Origin: Ilyonectria destructans
Lineage: Eukaryota; Ascomycota; Sordariomycetes; Hypocreales; Nectriaceae
Direction: 5' to 3'
DNA length: 64,000 nt
NCBI GenBank assembly: GCA_020740775.1
Contig: JAHEWK010000004.1
Location: forward strand, 2,480,001 to 2,544,000
Shown here: one piece after another, positions 1-11,902 of the stretch
How positions within the stretch are numbered: the first letter of the stretch is position 1
Layout of the letters: the number at the start of each line of letters is the position of its first letter
Notes under the pieces: generated by a model
The model's database searches: none
Seen by the model: only the letters and a program-made list of their open reading frames with translations
What the model was told of the DNA's origin: nothing
Position numbers and translations under genes: made by a program

Positions 1-1005
1 CAAAAAGCCCAGCCAGGGTGGTCAGGCACGATGCATCTTGGCGTCGCTTTGTAAGTCAAGGGCGGCGGCGTGGGTTAAAGACAAAAAGATTAGAGTCTTT
101 ACACACATGGGATCACACAAGACATGGGCCGGAGCTTGGCGTGTAAGTAGATGGGATCTTGGACTGGATAAAACCCTCTCAGGACTGCGTTTTTGTGGTT
201 GTTGCGGATTTGTTGCGGGAGCTGTATGAACTGTCGATACTACGACTATACTACTTACTGCTGCTGCTACTAGCGACTTTTTGCCCTTTACAGGCATTTG
301 CCATTTCTTGTATAGACACTTACACGATTCAACTTTCCCTAGTCGTTCGTATTCGTCCACTTTCACCGCTCGGTTTCCCCCATCGCGGCACGGCCTGACA
401 TGACCTGTTCCTCACCCGACCGCGTGCCCTCCGAGTGGCCCACCAAAGCTACCAGGCGGGAACGTCGCCCCTCCCAGCGGTTCTCGCGTTGTCGGCGTCT
501 CGCGGTTTCGGAGTCTCTCTCGCCTTGGCTCTGCTCTGCACGCAAGGCACGGCCCGCCCGCTGGCTTCTCTCCTACTCATACACGTGTGTGCCACTGGAC
601 TTGAGTAAGGCCCTTGCCTAAATCCTTGCCCCCTCTCTCTTCCCGCCTTCAGCGCCGCCCGAGTTGGACGTAATGTGGGCTTCCTCCTTTGACCCCCCCG
701 CCTGACGACGAATCGCAACGGTCGGAAAGCCGCTACGTACTGAAACCCCCGCTTCTGGGTGGTGGTGTGCGCTCGTGGCCGCCCCGCCGCAGGCTGTAGG
801 GTACGTAAATTGTCGAGCGAGCGAGCAAGGCGGCGTCTGGGAAAGGAACGGCCATTTGGCCATTTATTACAGCTGACCCTCCTTCTTTCCCTTCTCCTTC
901 TTCTCTTTCTCTTCCTTTCAAGTGCCCATCGAACCAAGACGACGATATTACACATCACCCAACACACACTCGTCCGCCAGACATACCCACCACAACACCA
1001 CTAAC
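1..1005. promoter_or_regulatory. Upstream region of the 35-aa microprotein gene
   Basis: I see no convincing gene here. The stretch from about 887 to 923 is almost pure pyrimidine, which is common just upstream of transcription starts of strongly expressed fungal genes. It is followed by an A/C-rich leader up to the ATG at 1006. The open frames on both strands are GC-rich, lack recognisable domains and overlap one another. Confidence 0.4.
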
Positions 1006-1280
1006 ATGGAGCCCCTCGTCAACTACCACGGCGCGACCTGCCCCAAGTGCAGCGCCTCCATCTCTGGCGACAACAAGGACTGCGGTGCTTGCGGTGCTGT
1101 AAGTATCGCCCCTCCCCTCTCTTCCCACATCCATCTAGACGACGCCCTATTCCCGCACGCTTCCATCCTGCTCCTTTCCGTCTGCTCCCCTTGACCTCAG
1201 TCTGTCTATTCCTGTCGTTGCAGCCGGCACCAGACCCTAGACTAACCACCCAACGCCGCTCTTAGCACTGCCCCGTCTAA
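1006..1280 (+). CDS. Cysteine-rich microprotein with two CxxC motifs (35 aa, two exons)
   Basis: The exons are 1006-1098 and 1266-1280. The intron (1099-1265) has a GTAAGT donor and a textbook ACTAAC branch site about 20 nt before the TAG acceptor. An earlier CAG at 1223 would give a different tail, but the branch site favours 1265. The protein is 35 residues: an N-terminal MEPLVNYHGA stretch, then CPKC (residues 12-15), CGAC (26-29) and a final HCPV. The two CxxC pairs suggest a small zinc-ribbon-like knuckle, and a fifth Cys lies at residue 33. I recall short fungal proteins with this N-terminus and a Cys-Pro ending, but I know no assigned function. Metal binding is inference. Confidence 0.72.
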
Positions 1281-3163
1281 GCTAGCCACTCTGCGGCTGC
1301 CGGCGGCCAACGCCGATGATGCGCGGAGCATCTGCCCTTGGGGGTGATGATGATGTACGGAAGGGTTACGGAGCGGGGATACCAGCAGTAGTTCATATGG
1401 GAGGCTGAATTCGTTGCGTTGTGTTGAAGAGGCCATGGGATGGAATGGGGATGGCCACTTCGTTTGGCCGAGCTATGACATCGTTTGTTGATGAGGTTCA
1501 TGTGATTTTGCTTACTTAGCTATTGCACTCCTTCATTCCACCTAGTCTACCTCATTTCTTCATTCACTCATTAAACTACCCATGAATGATGATCTAGTTG
1601 ATCATCTAGATCAAGTAATACCGTATGATAAAGCCCATCTGCCTTATCCTCCCCATCCCCGCCCGAGCCGCCCACCGCGAACGTGACCCTCGCCGTGACA
1701 CCTCTGCCCCTCCCCCTCCTCGATAGCGCTCCCACCTAACAAAGTAAGATAACAAGCCCCATCCCAGCCTCAGCCCTCCTAGGCGCCTCAACCTTCCCTC
1801 ACACGATCCGGAGACATAACCTGTGCTGCGCACATAGGCCAACACAGTCAGCCTAGGCCTCGGCACTGGCGCCGCCCCGTTTGCAGCACTGCCAACCACT
1901 AACTCGCAGGTACCTCTTGTGACGTGGGATGCGGGATGGAGGCCGGAGGACGCCCGGGGATTACATCGCCCGGTCTAGCCGTCAGCGACCTGTGGCCTCA
2001 AGTAATACGCCCATGTGCAACTGCGAGTGGGACGAGTGGCACATGACCCCAGAATCGGGCCAAGGCAGTCCTCGGCACCAGAAGTGAGAAAGGGAGAGGC
2101 AGCCGGACAAAGGGTGGTGCGACTAGGCAGGATATGCTAGAGCTAGGCCCTGAGACGTCATAGATGGATAAGCTGAGGCACAGGTAATGTCACCGGATAA
2201 GGGATAGCCAACACTATAATCATGTCAACTGTAGATCGGTAGATAGGCGCCATAGAGACTCATGGAAAGATACAAACGACTCATGCATAGTTGGACTAAT
2301 GCTGATACACATCAAACGTCCATTGTTGATAGAACATCCACGACACAAACACGCAGATAGACATACACTCGCAAGAAGCCAGAACAATCGAGATTATGAC
2401 GGCAAAAAACAACAGAGATTAAACAGGCAGGCCCTACGCAATAGATGTCCCATCTCCATGGTCTAAGTAACGGTTCGAGGCTTCGAGAGAAAATGAAAAG
2501 ATTTATCGCCTGGCCCGACTCGGTTCCCCCAGCCGGACCCCGTTTCCACACACACATACTCGCGCGCAACCAGTCCACAAGGGCCTTCTCTCCTCATCTC
2601 TTCCCCATCTTTCCCTCATCAGCCCAGACATCTCCAGTCACTGGAGACGCGAGGGAGACAGCAGTTAGAATCAGAGATAGAGACAAGATAGAGAGACCAT
2701 CTCATCCTCCTCCTCGGCTGCCCCAACACAAAAAAACATCTGGCCCGCCGTCCCCATACGCAAATACGCAGAGATACATAAAACAAGGTCCCGCTCGCCT
2801 GCCACTGGTAATAAGAAAAATGACGAGGTATCAGGCAGCATGAAGCCCTCCCCCACACAGCCCCCTCAGACCCCCATCGTAGAGATCAAGAGGAGTCGAT
2901 GGTCCTCGCCGAGGAGAACCATCAGCCCGACAGGGGATTGGCGAATAAGCTGATGGACCTTGGCATGAGCGAGACGATATCAAACTCCAGATTCCGAGAA
3001 AACCGATGCACATCGACAGCCGTCGCCATCTTGGCTGCCGCAAACCCGTATCATCTGAACAGCCGGGGTCAAGTTGAGGTGAACTAGAACGATGATGGAT
3101 TACCACGCGGGGTCGAGCCGAACAGGTACGTGTGTGTTCCGCTCAAGGGCACAGTGTCCCCAT
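1281..3163. other. Intergenic stretch, no gene seen
   Basis: This stretch lies downstream of both the microprotein gene and the minus-strand Rho1 gene, so it should hold their 3' UTRs. All open frames are short and domain-free. No tRNA, repeat array or transposon was recognised. Confidence 0.5.
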
Positions 3164-4306
3164 TTACAGGACAAGGCACTTGTGCTTCTTGCTGCCGCTG
3201 CGACCTTGGCGAGACAGGAGAGCAGCGCGGGTGGCGTGCTCGAACACCTCGCGGACACCCTCGTTGGTCTTGGCAGAGCACTCGAGGTACTTGTAGGCGC
3301 CAATCTTCTTGCGGATCTCCTCACCCTAAAGACATGATGTGGTTAGTTATGATTCTTGAATGAAGGCGGCCTTCGTGTTGCCCAGTGCCCGGTGCATGTA
3401 TATATGCACGTCAAGCGCTGCGTGAACGTAGCCTGGGATGGGGTTGTTGGGTATATTTACCTCCTCGGGGGAGACGGGCTTCTGGCTGGTCTTTCGGAGC
3501 TCCTCAATGATCTTCTGGTCGTATCGCAGATCCTTCTTGCAGCCGACGAGGATGATGGGGAGACCCTGGCAGAAGTGCAGAACCTCAGAGATCCACTGCG
3601 GTTGAGGCACGTGTCAGCAAAGGCGTTATCCCAATGGAATTCCGGGCGTGCAGTAGCAGTGGCCGCGGCGGGTGATCGTACCTTCTCCTGGACGTTGTCG
3701 AGGGAGTCGGGGGAGTCGACAGCGAAGCAGATTAGGATAACGTGGGAGTCGGGGTAGGACAGGGGTCGGAGACGGTCGTAATCCTCCTGACCAGCTGTAT
3801 CCCATAGGGCCAGCTCGACGTGCTTGCCATCGACCTCGACATCGGCGACATAGTTCTCGAAAACGGTGGGGACGTAGACCTGAAGGGAGAGACAGAGTCA
3901 GCGGGAGCGATGATGAGGGTGCACGTTATGGTTGTTGGGCGATGGAGTGAGGGTCGATTGTGAAGGGATTGCGCCCCGAGATAGGCGTCGTCATGATGGG
4001 GCCGGCGATTCAACGGGGGAGATCGGCGAAGAGCATCGGGGCGGTCGAGCCAATTCTTACCTCAGGGAAAGTGCCCTTGGAGAAGACACTGCAGACGAGT
4101 TAGCATTTGATGGATGGATGGGGATGGTGACGGCGAAGGGCGGCGGCCTCTGCCAAATGCCAACATCCAGCCTTGGATGGGCTGGGCTGGCGGCTGGGGA
4201 ACGGGGGACGCCGACGGGGGTGCTTCAGGCCAACTCACATCAACAAGCAGGTTTTACCGCAGGCACCGTCGCCAACGATGACGAGCTTTCGGCGGATCTC
4301 AGCCAT
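3164..4306 (-). CDS. rho1: Rho-type small GTPase Rho1
   Basis: Five exons, in transcript order 4306-4239, 4088-4061, 3879-3682, 3595-3461 and 3325-3164, give 196 aa, close to the usual fungal Rho1 length. The protein begins [14 protein letters not shown]. It carries the P-loop GDGACGKT (residues 12-19), switch [15 protein letters not shown], the Rho-specific insert region, and a basic tail ending in the CAAX box CLVL, which predicts geranylgeranylation. Rho1 is the essential GTPase that activates beta-1,3-glucan synthase and the Pkc1 cell-wall integrity pathway at sites of polar growth. Exon 2 is only 28 nt. The first intron interrupts the codon right after the P-loop. Identity is secure, as almost every residue fits the family. 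Confidence 0.96.
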
Positions 4307-7300
4307 AGTGTCTGTTTTGGAGGGGATGGAGATGGAGATGGAGTGGTGAGCGGTCGGAGACGAGAGCGTTGCAGAGGTTGCGTTGGGTTGCGAGATGGGA
4401 CGCGAGCGGCGGCTGCGGGTCGATGGGGGATGGGATGGAGAAGGAGGAGGAAAGTTGGACGCGGAAAGAGGACGTCAGAAGGGGGTTTGGTTTGGTTTAG
4501 GGTCAGGTAGCGGGAAAGGGACAGGAAAAAAGGTAAGGCCCCAGGCAGGCAAGGTACGAATAGGCAAGGTGCAAGGTGCAAGGAGTAAGGAGCCAGGTGC
4601 AGGTGCCAGGTGGTGACTGGTAAGTTAAGGGCCAAGGCAGGTACCTAAGCTGGCTGGGCTTGGGCTTAGGCCTGGGGGGCTGGCGTTGGCGAATGGACAA
4701 GGTTGTTGGGGAGGGAGGGAGTGGCAGCGGCCAGAGAACGCAGAGGGCGGCGCAGTGACGCCGAGGGAGGAGTACTTTGGGGAGCTTGGGCGGGCCCAGT
4801 GAGCGGCGATAATTCGTACTGTGTTTTTGGTTGGTACGGTAGCAGCAGAGCAACAGAACGCGGGAGCTTCAGCCACAAGCTTCAACCCCTTGTGACAGCT
4901 GGTGGACAACGATGTGAAATTGCCCGACAAACAATGACGAGTCCTATAACAAATTGTTAGCACCGTGGATCGCCAGTCTCCAGCACCCAGAGGCCTCCCC
5001 GAGCAGGCCAGGAACCGAGACAGCGGGTGCGAAAAATGGGGCAACCAGCCAGCCTGACCACGGCAAGTGCGTGCGTGCGGGCGGCGCTTTGTTGTTGCCG
5101 GGGCTGCGATACTGGGTCCTGGCTTGCGGCGGGTGGGTGGGTGGTGTTTTCCCCTTGGACCAAAGGCTGGCAAGCTGGGCACTCGAGGTTGGGGGTGGGT
5201 GCGAAGGGGGAGGTACCTTTTTGCGGGCGGCGCCACTCGCGCGGTACCTGGCTGTCCCGCGACGCGGAGGACGCGAAAGGGGGGGCCGCGTAGATGGGAT
5301 CCTGAGGCAGCGAGCGGGCGCGTGCCTGTGCTTGGTCCTGAGTGGCAACAGGCGCTGGTCAATCGCGGTGGGTGCACTGTTCGCCGAGCAATTAGTGGGG
5401 GTGCCCAGTGCGCGCACAGTGCTGTTCCAGGCCCCGGGGGCTGACGCTAGGTACCGGGGCCTGCAGGACTCGAGGAGGTACCGACCTAAATTACCGAGCC
5501 TCCGCTAAACTTTCAGTGGTCGTTTGGCACCTGGTTGTGCTGCGGTGCGCTGAGCCGTCCCTGTGGTTTGCTGCTGAGGCGAGCAATGCAGGCAGTGAGC
5601 GTCCGGGGGCCAGAGAGGCCTGGGCAAACAGTCACAAACACTCCGTCACAGGCGGTCAGCCGAAACAGCAGTCCGTTTGTGAACGCTGCGCTCGCTTGTT
5701 GATGCCGAGAGGACGGGGGCGAAAACAGCTAATTAGCGGATGATGACAAGATGGATTCGGTGGAGAGCTGGATCAACGGGTGAAGATTGAAGGGGTCGGT
5801 GTTGATCGCGTTCACCGCGGTTGCTGTGATGGTTTGATTGACTGGTTTGATTTGAGGGATTGCCTCAAGGGGGTTGTTTGTTATGGTGCGAGATGATGGC
5901 CTCTCCAGCAGAAGTATCCTGCCATCTTGTCTTTATACCGCCCAGTGAAGCCCGCTGAGTCTCCGTCAGCTCCAGGCGGAACCCTGGAGTCAGCCTTTGG
6001 CGTCGGTAGTTGCATTGTCTGCCTTCGCATGGGCTGTCCTAAACACCACCACCGCTGTCTTTGGCGGTCGTCTAGACGCGAGGCTGTGACAGCTGCCTCC
6101 CTTCACGCTGCGGATTTCCATCGGCCTGACGTGTAGCGCCGTGCTGCCAGTCCTTGACGGCCCACTATACAGTCCTGATCTGGTCCATGCTGGTTCTAGA
6201 GACTCATTCTTCCAGACGTCCTCTGCCACCTGTTCGCGAATCCGAGGCTCTAGCTCCATGCCTCCGGGGCTGAAACCGTGGCTCCGCCTGTGTCATTCGG
6301 GCAGGACGACACTAACCAGCTCCATCCATCATCCACCGGCATCATACCTCGACACCACCAGGTGTTCTGGCCTGTCCAGCTGGGAAGGGATCTTGCCTTG
6401 AGATTTCCACATGGGATCCGCTATCTACTACCAACAGGCAGGTCGTGAGTGGTCATGGCACAAAAGGGGACGGTTGATTTGCTCGGTGTTTGATGTTGAC
6501 GAGCAGCCCTGTCTCCAGTGGTTACGTATCCATCCCTATCTCGCCTCCCTCCGATCGTGGGGATTTGATGACGGTGGAAAGATGGAAGCCGTTCTGACAG
6601 CTTGCTACTCCGTACGCGCATAGCGTGTTATTGCCAACCTCGTTCAGACTCCCGTCCAGGCCCATTACACGCTTGTCCACCGCCGCTAGCGTTCCGATGT
6701 CCTGCCCTAGTGGACTGACTCCGTTCGCTGTGGCTTTTGATGTTTTTCCTGGTGCTGGAGTACGTATGTGTCGTACCAAATACGGAGCGTGTTACGTAGC
6801 GTCGCGCCCGAAGATGTGAGGTGAGGTGATGGATGTCGGCACAAGCTCTGGCCCGTGGCATAGAGCCATGTCCTGCATGCACAGTCCTGTCCCAATGCAG
6901 CACCAGTCGCTGGTCGCCCAGTGAAACAAGACCGGCCAGCATTCGGAAAAGTCCTACATCCGACCCGAGAGTCTAGGACTCATGTACCAAGTTCCGGACG
7001 GCATGTCCAGAGGACCACCAAATCTGCCTGAACTGGTCACTCTTCTGGCTGGCGCCATCTATCACTAGTATTCTGGATAATGGCACCCAGCCTAGTATTC
7101 CGCGTCATGGGTCCCTGTGTTGATTGATGTGTTCTACCCGTTCTCGGCGCGCCAGCTTCCCGTACTTCCGCTTTCCCAGGATGGCACAGGCGTACGTAGT
7201 GAACCAGACATTGAAATGTTGATTTCCCATCTATTTTTACTCTCATCTCCATTCCATTCCTCTGCCCTTGTCTTTGGGAGGGAGCCGTTCCGGGTTGGTG

Positions 7301-8129
7301 ACCGAACCTTGGGTGGCGAGCACGTGCTTATCTCGCATCCCGATGCCATTGCGAAGCCTCTCAATGGGATTGCGCCAAGGACTGGTACAGCATTGGCAGG
7401 GTTGATGCAGACATCAGGTGCCAGTCGATTCCTCTTTTTTCTTTTTACGACCAACAAGCTATCTCCCATGCAGCGTACCACGGACGACATGAATGGTCAG
7501 AAGGCATTGTTCTGGTACCAAATTTCCCGGATTCCGGATCTTTGGATGCTTCCCCGATGCGACGCCAACATTGTCTGGACAACGAGGGACACAATGCTCC
7601 TCACCGAAACCAATGGCCCCAGCCTGTGCTCTGACATGGTGATGCTTCATATTTATAGCATCGTTTTGACAATTGACTAAATGACATGGCATCTACCGAG
7701 TAAGCTTTCATTCCAGGCTGTTTGGCTATTTCCCGAACTGAACAACTGGCAAGCTTAAGCCCCTTTTCAATCGGATACCGAACAAAATGAAAAATGAAGA
7801 AACTGAAGAGCATTGGGAAATGACCTAGACAACCCTGAAAGGGACCAACATCTCTGATGCTGAAAGTGAAGCTATCATGTCACTAAGCTCCGAATGTGGA
7901 GTCCTGCATAATGACAGTGCCCAGTACAGTGTAATGCATATCTCGCACCTTATGCCACAACGGCTAGTTCCGTGGTACCATGGCGAGAATTTCGAACCGG
8001 CCGTCAACTCCACCACGAAATCCATCACCACGCCCTCGTGACAGCTCGGCGCCAGCACCTCAATTCCGCCCAATGGGTTGCTAGAGCTCACGAACCCATT
8101 CCACCGCCGATTGCCGATCCCCTCCCACC
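4307..8129. other. Long intergenic region upstream of Rho1
   Basis: This 3.8 kb stretch holds no gene I can support. It contains the Rho1 promoter and 5' leader and the upstream region of the mitochondrial ribosomal gene. The part near 4.6-5.5 kb is very GC-rich, which produces long but meaningless open frames on both strands. Such a long upstream region is plausible for a highly regulated GTPase gene. Confidence 0.45.
4540..4612. repeat. Imperfect short tandem repeat (CAAGGTG-like units)
   Basis: Seven-base units related to CAAGGTG or CCAGGTG recur irregularly through this GC-rich leader region about 250 nt upstream of the Rho1 start. Units vary by one or two bases. Confidence 0.45.
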
Positions 8130-9312
8130 ATGCAGAAGCTCGCCAAGCGGGTCGCCCAGGCCCAGCGCCAGGCCGGCCGCCGTGCGCAGAAGCAGGCACA
8201 AAGCGAACACCAGGGCTACAAGCTCCGAAACCGACAGGCCCTGCGAGGCGCCGTAACTGAGGTCCGCGAGAACCTCCTCGATGCGCGCCGCGCCCGTGCG
8301 GAGAACTGGGAGATGGGTCCCATTGCCCCCAAGCGAGACTTGGGTTTCAACGGCTATGGCATGTTCGCTGAGAGCGTCAGAACCGATTGGTCCAACTATG
8401 GCCTGTACTCGCAACGTCCCGAGGTCGTCCAGAAGAGGTGTGCCTGGGCTGGTGGTCCTAAGATGCTTAATCTTGAGGTTCAAGACCGTGTGGTTATCCT
8501 AGATGGCCCCGACAAGGGCAAGATTGACCGCATTAGGTCTATCAACCTGCAGTCTGGCCATGTGACATTGGAAACCCACCACCGAGTATGTCTCTTTACT
8601 CTTATACTCTTCTTGTACTAACACATTTGAATAGGCAATCTCTGCTGGCATGTTTGGCAACGACAGCCGTTCTGCGCCTATGCCCCTCTCGATTGGCTCA
8701 ATTCGTCTCGTATACCCCATCACCAACCCCGAGACGGGGGTGACGAAGGATACCGTCATCAACCAGCTCAAGGGAATCCCCCCGAACATGAAGTCTCCAA
8801 ACATGACTCTCGACCGATGGGAGAACGGAAAGAAGTGGGATCGTGTGGTTCCCGGCATCAACGTCGTGATCCCCTGGCCTGAGGCGCATGTTCCTGAATA
8901 TACGACGCAAGTTGCGGATACCATTCGTGAGCAAGTCGAGGACCGAACCTTCTACTACAGCCTCTTGTCACCCCCCATGCCTGAGCAGGTCCTGGACGAG
9001 CTGCGCAACAAGTTCTCCAAGTTCCGAACGCGCCACGAGGGCTGGTACGTCCAGAAGAGGGAGGCCGACGAGGCGACCAAGAAGGCCCGGCAGGAGTCAG
9101 TCCTATCTATGCAGACCCCGCTGCAGGAGTTCCACGCCATGCAGCGCGAGCTCCGTGCCGCCCAGGGCGAGCCCGAGCTCACAGACGAGATGCTGGAGAA
9201 GCTTGGTGCTGTCATTGCCCAAAAGAAGGATGCAGCACTCAAGAACGCGGGCGTATCGGAGGTTGTGTCTGCGACGCCAGATCCGACGCCACCCTCTTCA
9301 GCACCGCAATAA
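8130..9312 (+). CDS. mrpl40: Mitochondrial large-subunit ribosomal protein uL24m (Mrpl40-like)
   Basis: Exons 8130-8585 and 8635-9312 encode 377 aa. The 49-nt intron has a GTATGT donor and a perfect TACTAAC branch site. The start is basic (MQKLAKRVAQAQRQAGRRAQ), as expected for mitochondrial import. Residues about 105-135 form a KOW-type segment (QDRVVILDGPDKGKIDRIRS), the hallmark of the L24 family. The rest is a long fungal mitochondrial extension ending in a Pro/Ser/Thr-rich tail. Yeast Mrpl40 has the same arrangement. The role is assembly and structure of the mitoribosome 54S subunit near the exit tunnel. Family assignment is firm; the gene symbol follows the yeast name. Confidence 0.88.
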
Positions 9313-9652
9313 ACCCCTCAATGATGCCCTTTGGGACGTGTTTTACGGCGACAGATGTATCAGGGAAGGTACAATCAAGTGTAATTATACGTGTGCAACT
9401 ACAATGTACATCACGAGGCGCAAAAATAGACGCAACATTTCATGTCCATTAATTCCTTTTTGCCTGTGTTGTATCTAAGCGGACTGACTTGTTACAGTAC
9501 ATGTTTTCTTCAGCACATGACGTTCTCAGCTGATATGCCTGAACAGCCACCAAAACTTAGCCCACAGATGCGATGTAGATGTCATTATATTAGCCTCACG
9601 CAACTGGCGCAGGGCCTTAGATATCTCAGCTCGCATACACCGACTCCATAGC

Positions 9653-9913
9653 TTATTCATGTCCACCTTTGTTCTTCTGACCCCAGCTTGGTCTTGGGGT
9701 AGGGGGCTTGGACTCGCCTCCGTTACCGGCTGAGCCCTGGATCAAGCGGTCGTGAAGGGACGATGTGTCGTAGATAAACGGCGTGAGCATGGAGCTGCTG
9801 GTGTGTGTTCTATGATGAGGTTAAACCGGTGCGTCCTTGAAAATATGGGATTATGGAACGTGCTGTGTTTGGCCACCAGTAGTTGACTTGATGGAAGTTG
9901 AAGAGGAGGGCAT
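9653..9913 (-). CDS. Tandem small-gene family, copy 1 (68 aa, GC-AG intron?)
   Basis: Exons 9913-9864 and 9809-9653. The predicted protein starts MPSSSTSIKSTTGGQTQ, has the family core SSMLTPFIYDTSSLHDRLIQG in the second exon, and ends in a Pro/Gly/Lys-rich tail. Exon 1 is exactly 50 nt, as in copies 3 and 5. At the position where the other copies have GTATGT or GTACGT, this copy reads GCACGT. The intron is therefore either a rare GC-AG intron or disabled by mutation. The acceptor CATAG keeps frame and gives the same spacing to the core as in copy 3. No signal peptide or known domain is visible. Function unknown. Confidence 0.5.
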
Positions 9914-10095
9914 TTTGGGGAAAAATTATGTCAAGATGCTGAAGGACGAGACTGGATTGTCAAAAACATTGACTTGGAGATGCTAGCAAGAGCTTGTACG
10001 TAGACTGATAAAGCAGTTCCAATATGCCTGATGATGAAGGATCATGACTTCAATGGGCCATTTCGGAGAATGTGATCGGACGGGACTCTTTATAG
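9914..10095 (-). promoter_or_regulatory. Promoter and leader of array copy 1
   Basis: On the minus strand a TATA element CTATAAAGAG ends near 10095-10085, about 175 nt before the ATG. Between them lies a segment around 9968-9998 that reappears upstream of copies 3 and 4 with scattered substitutions. Confidence 0.45.
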
Positions 10096-10109
10096 TAAGG
10101 GGCACACAC

Positions 10110-11580
10110 ACGCCCGCCGAGGTAAGCCCTTGGACAGCATATTCCTGTTATAAGTTGGGGTAAGAGGTTGCATCCCGGAAGCCCATTTTGGATCTGCTGC
10201 AATGGAATGAAAGGGGGACTCAAACTTGACGGTCAATGTCCACCACCTCTAAACCCCCGATATATTTTGCCAAGCTATCGTTGGGTAGTTCGAGAGGGCT
10301 AGCTCGGTGTGGTACATTTCATCGTCCAATCATCTACCTCTTGTCGATGTCGAGACGTGTCTCGGATTTCCTCTTCGGGAGACGAGGACCTGCAAGTGAC
10401 ACCCGCCTATTCCTATTTCAGATGACTTTTTAGCATCACGCATTGGTGAGAACCACGAGACAGGTCGTGATAAATAGTGACAAGGATTACTAAGAGATTT
10501 AGTGGAATGCAAAGATTCGAGGCCTCCGCTTTGATCCGTTCTTGGTACATCTAAATGTACAACCAGGTTGTGAGGGCGGAGAAGTGGCTGAGTTCTGGGC
10601 CGCTCAAAAATTGTCAGTCAGGTCAAAAAAGCATCATACTGAAGACGGCCTTGACCGAGACAGAACTGTGTGAATAATAGCCTCCCCCGTAATGGGGTGA
10701 CGGCTTCACGAGGCTACGACTTCAAACATCGTTGACTCGATGTCGCCCAATTTTCCTTCACCGCTTTGTGAACTGATTAGCACATGGAAATCCTGGGCGC
10801 GTTCCGTACGACTAGAAAATCGAAGCGAGGCTGGATGCCGTTTCTACTCGTTTCTTACTGGTTGAGAGTCGATACCTTCTTCTTGCTTGAGTGCGGTCAG
10901 GTAAAAGGTCGACTGTCCGCCTCTGGTTCACTATGGAAGTGAAAGCCACTAGTTGCATTGAAGCTCATATGGTGTGGTATTAGGATCAGACTGGGGCGCT
11001 GTGGATTTGAACGCCTGATGGCAATGGCTTTAGGCTATCTGTCTGGCCGACCTGCACGGTACGAGGCAAAATGGTAATATTGACTGTGTTGCGCCGCTGC
11101 TAGCGGACCTGGTGTTTCCTGCCATTATATTTGTTTCAATTATGGCTGGACCAACAAATGTTCCTTTCACTTCACTGACAAGGTGCGCTTGAGAAAATTA
11201 CATTTCACCGACTTGGGAAGTATCCGCGGCGAAGGCTCATCCCTAAGGTATGATATGCTGTGAATATGGAGTTGAGCGTGCATAGTAAAGAAGAGCGTCA
11301 GGTGATGTGGTGTGAGCTTAACTGAAGAAATGGTTGATCGAAATATTGGGGAGATCTAAGTGGGCCAATTTAGTGTTGTGTGTGAATAACCTCTAACATA
11401 CTTTTTGCTCATATCTTTACACTGAACCTCATACACAACCTCTCTTATTCCATATATTCATCCTATACTTAAGCGCATGGGACGCATATATACGGGCCGT
11501 GTATAGAAATTCCTCTTGCAGCTTATAGCTCTTGTGAAATGTCGTCCTTTGGCTCTGGGTTGGCCCGGCCTTCACTCCTC
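10110..11580. other. Spacer between array copies 1 and 2
   Basis: This spacer is AT-richer than the flanking housekeeping blocks. No open frame with recognisable content, no RNA gene and no transposon ends were found. Confidence 0.4.
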
Positions 11581-11591
11581 GAGCACTATGT

Positions 11592-11780
11592 TTAGTGGTC
11601 CTGGAGGAGCATGAAGTAGAGGAACTGTGCGAGTATTGGGAAACTTCCGGCTTGGATTTTGCCGTGGAGTCCAGGAGATAGTCATTTCTCTGGAACAATA
11701 GACAAATATGGGACATAGTGCGCAAGGTCGCCGGTGGTAGACTTGGCAACTGGCTTGCTAGAAGCTGACGAGGAGATTAC
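11592..11780 (-). pseudogene. Tandem small-gene family, copy 2 (degenerate)
   Basis: The minus strand retains an exon-1-like segment (SSSASSKPVAKSTTGDLAH), but the start ATG is replaced by GTA at 11778-11780. The core is still visible as ILAQFLYFMLLQDH, matching MLAQFIYDTSSLQDRL of copy 5 with one codon missing, and then runs into TAA at 11592-11594. A TATA element TTATAAAGAG sits at about 11895-11902. The simplest reading is a decayed duplicate. Confidence 0.55.
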
Positions 11781-11894
11781 TTTGGTGTGTGAGATTGTGA
11801 AGAATGGACAATTATAGGAGAAAGAGAGTATGCTTACAGAAGAAGGATCTCAGTATGGATAGAACAAGAATGCCTATGAATTCTTGGCAGGCCT

Positions 11895-11902
11895 CTTTAT
11901 AA
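11895..11902 (-). promoter_or_regulatory. TATA element upstream of array copy 2
   Basis: TTATAAAG on the minus strand matches the TATA elements of the other array copies and lies about 115 nt upstream of the lost start codon. Confidence 0.45.

Noticed and set aside
4625..5508. Long open frames on both strands, up to 250 codons
   Set aside because: GC-rich sequence produces overlapping frames on both strands. None has a domain, a plausible start or codon use like the real genes nearby.
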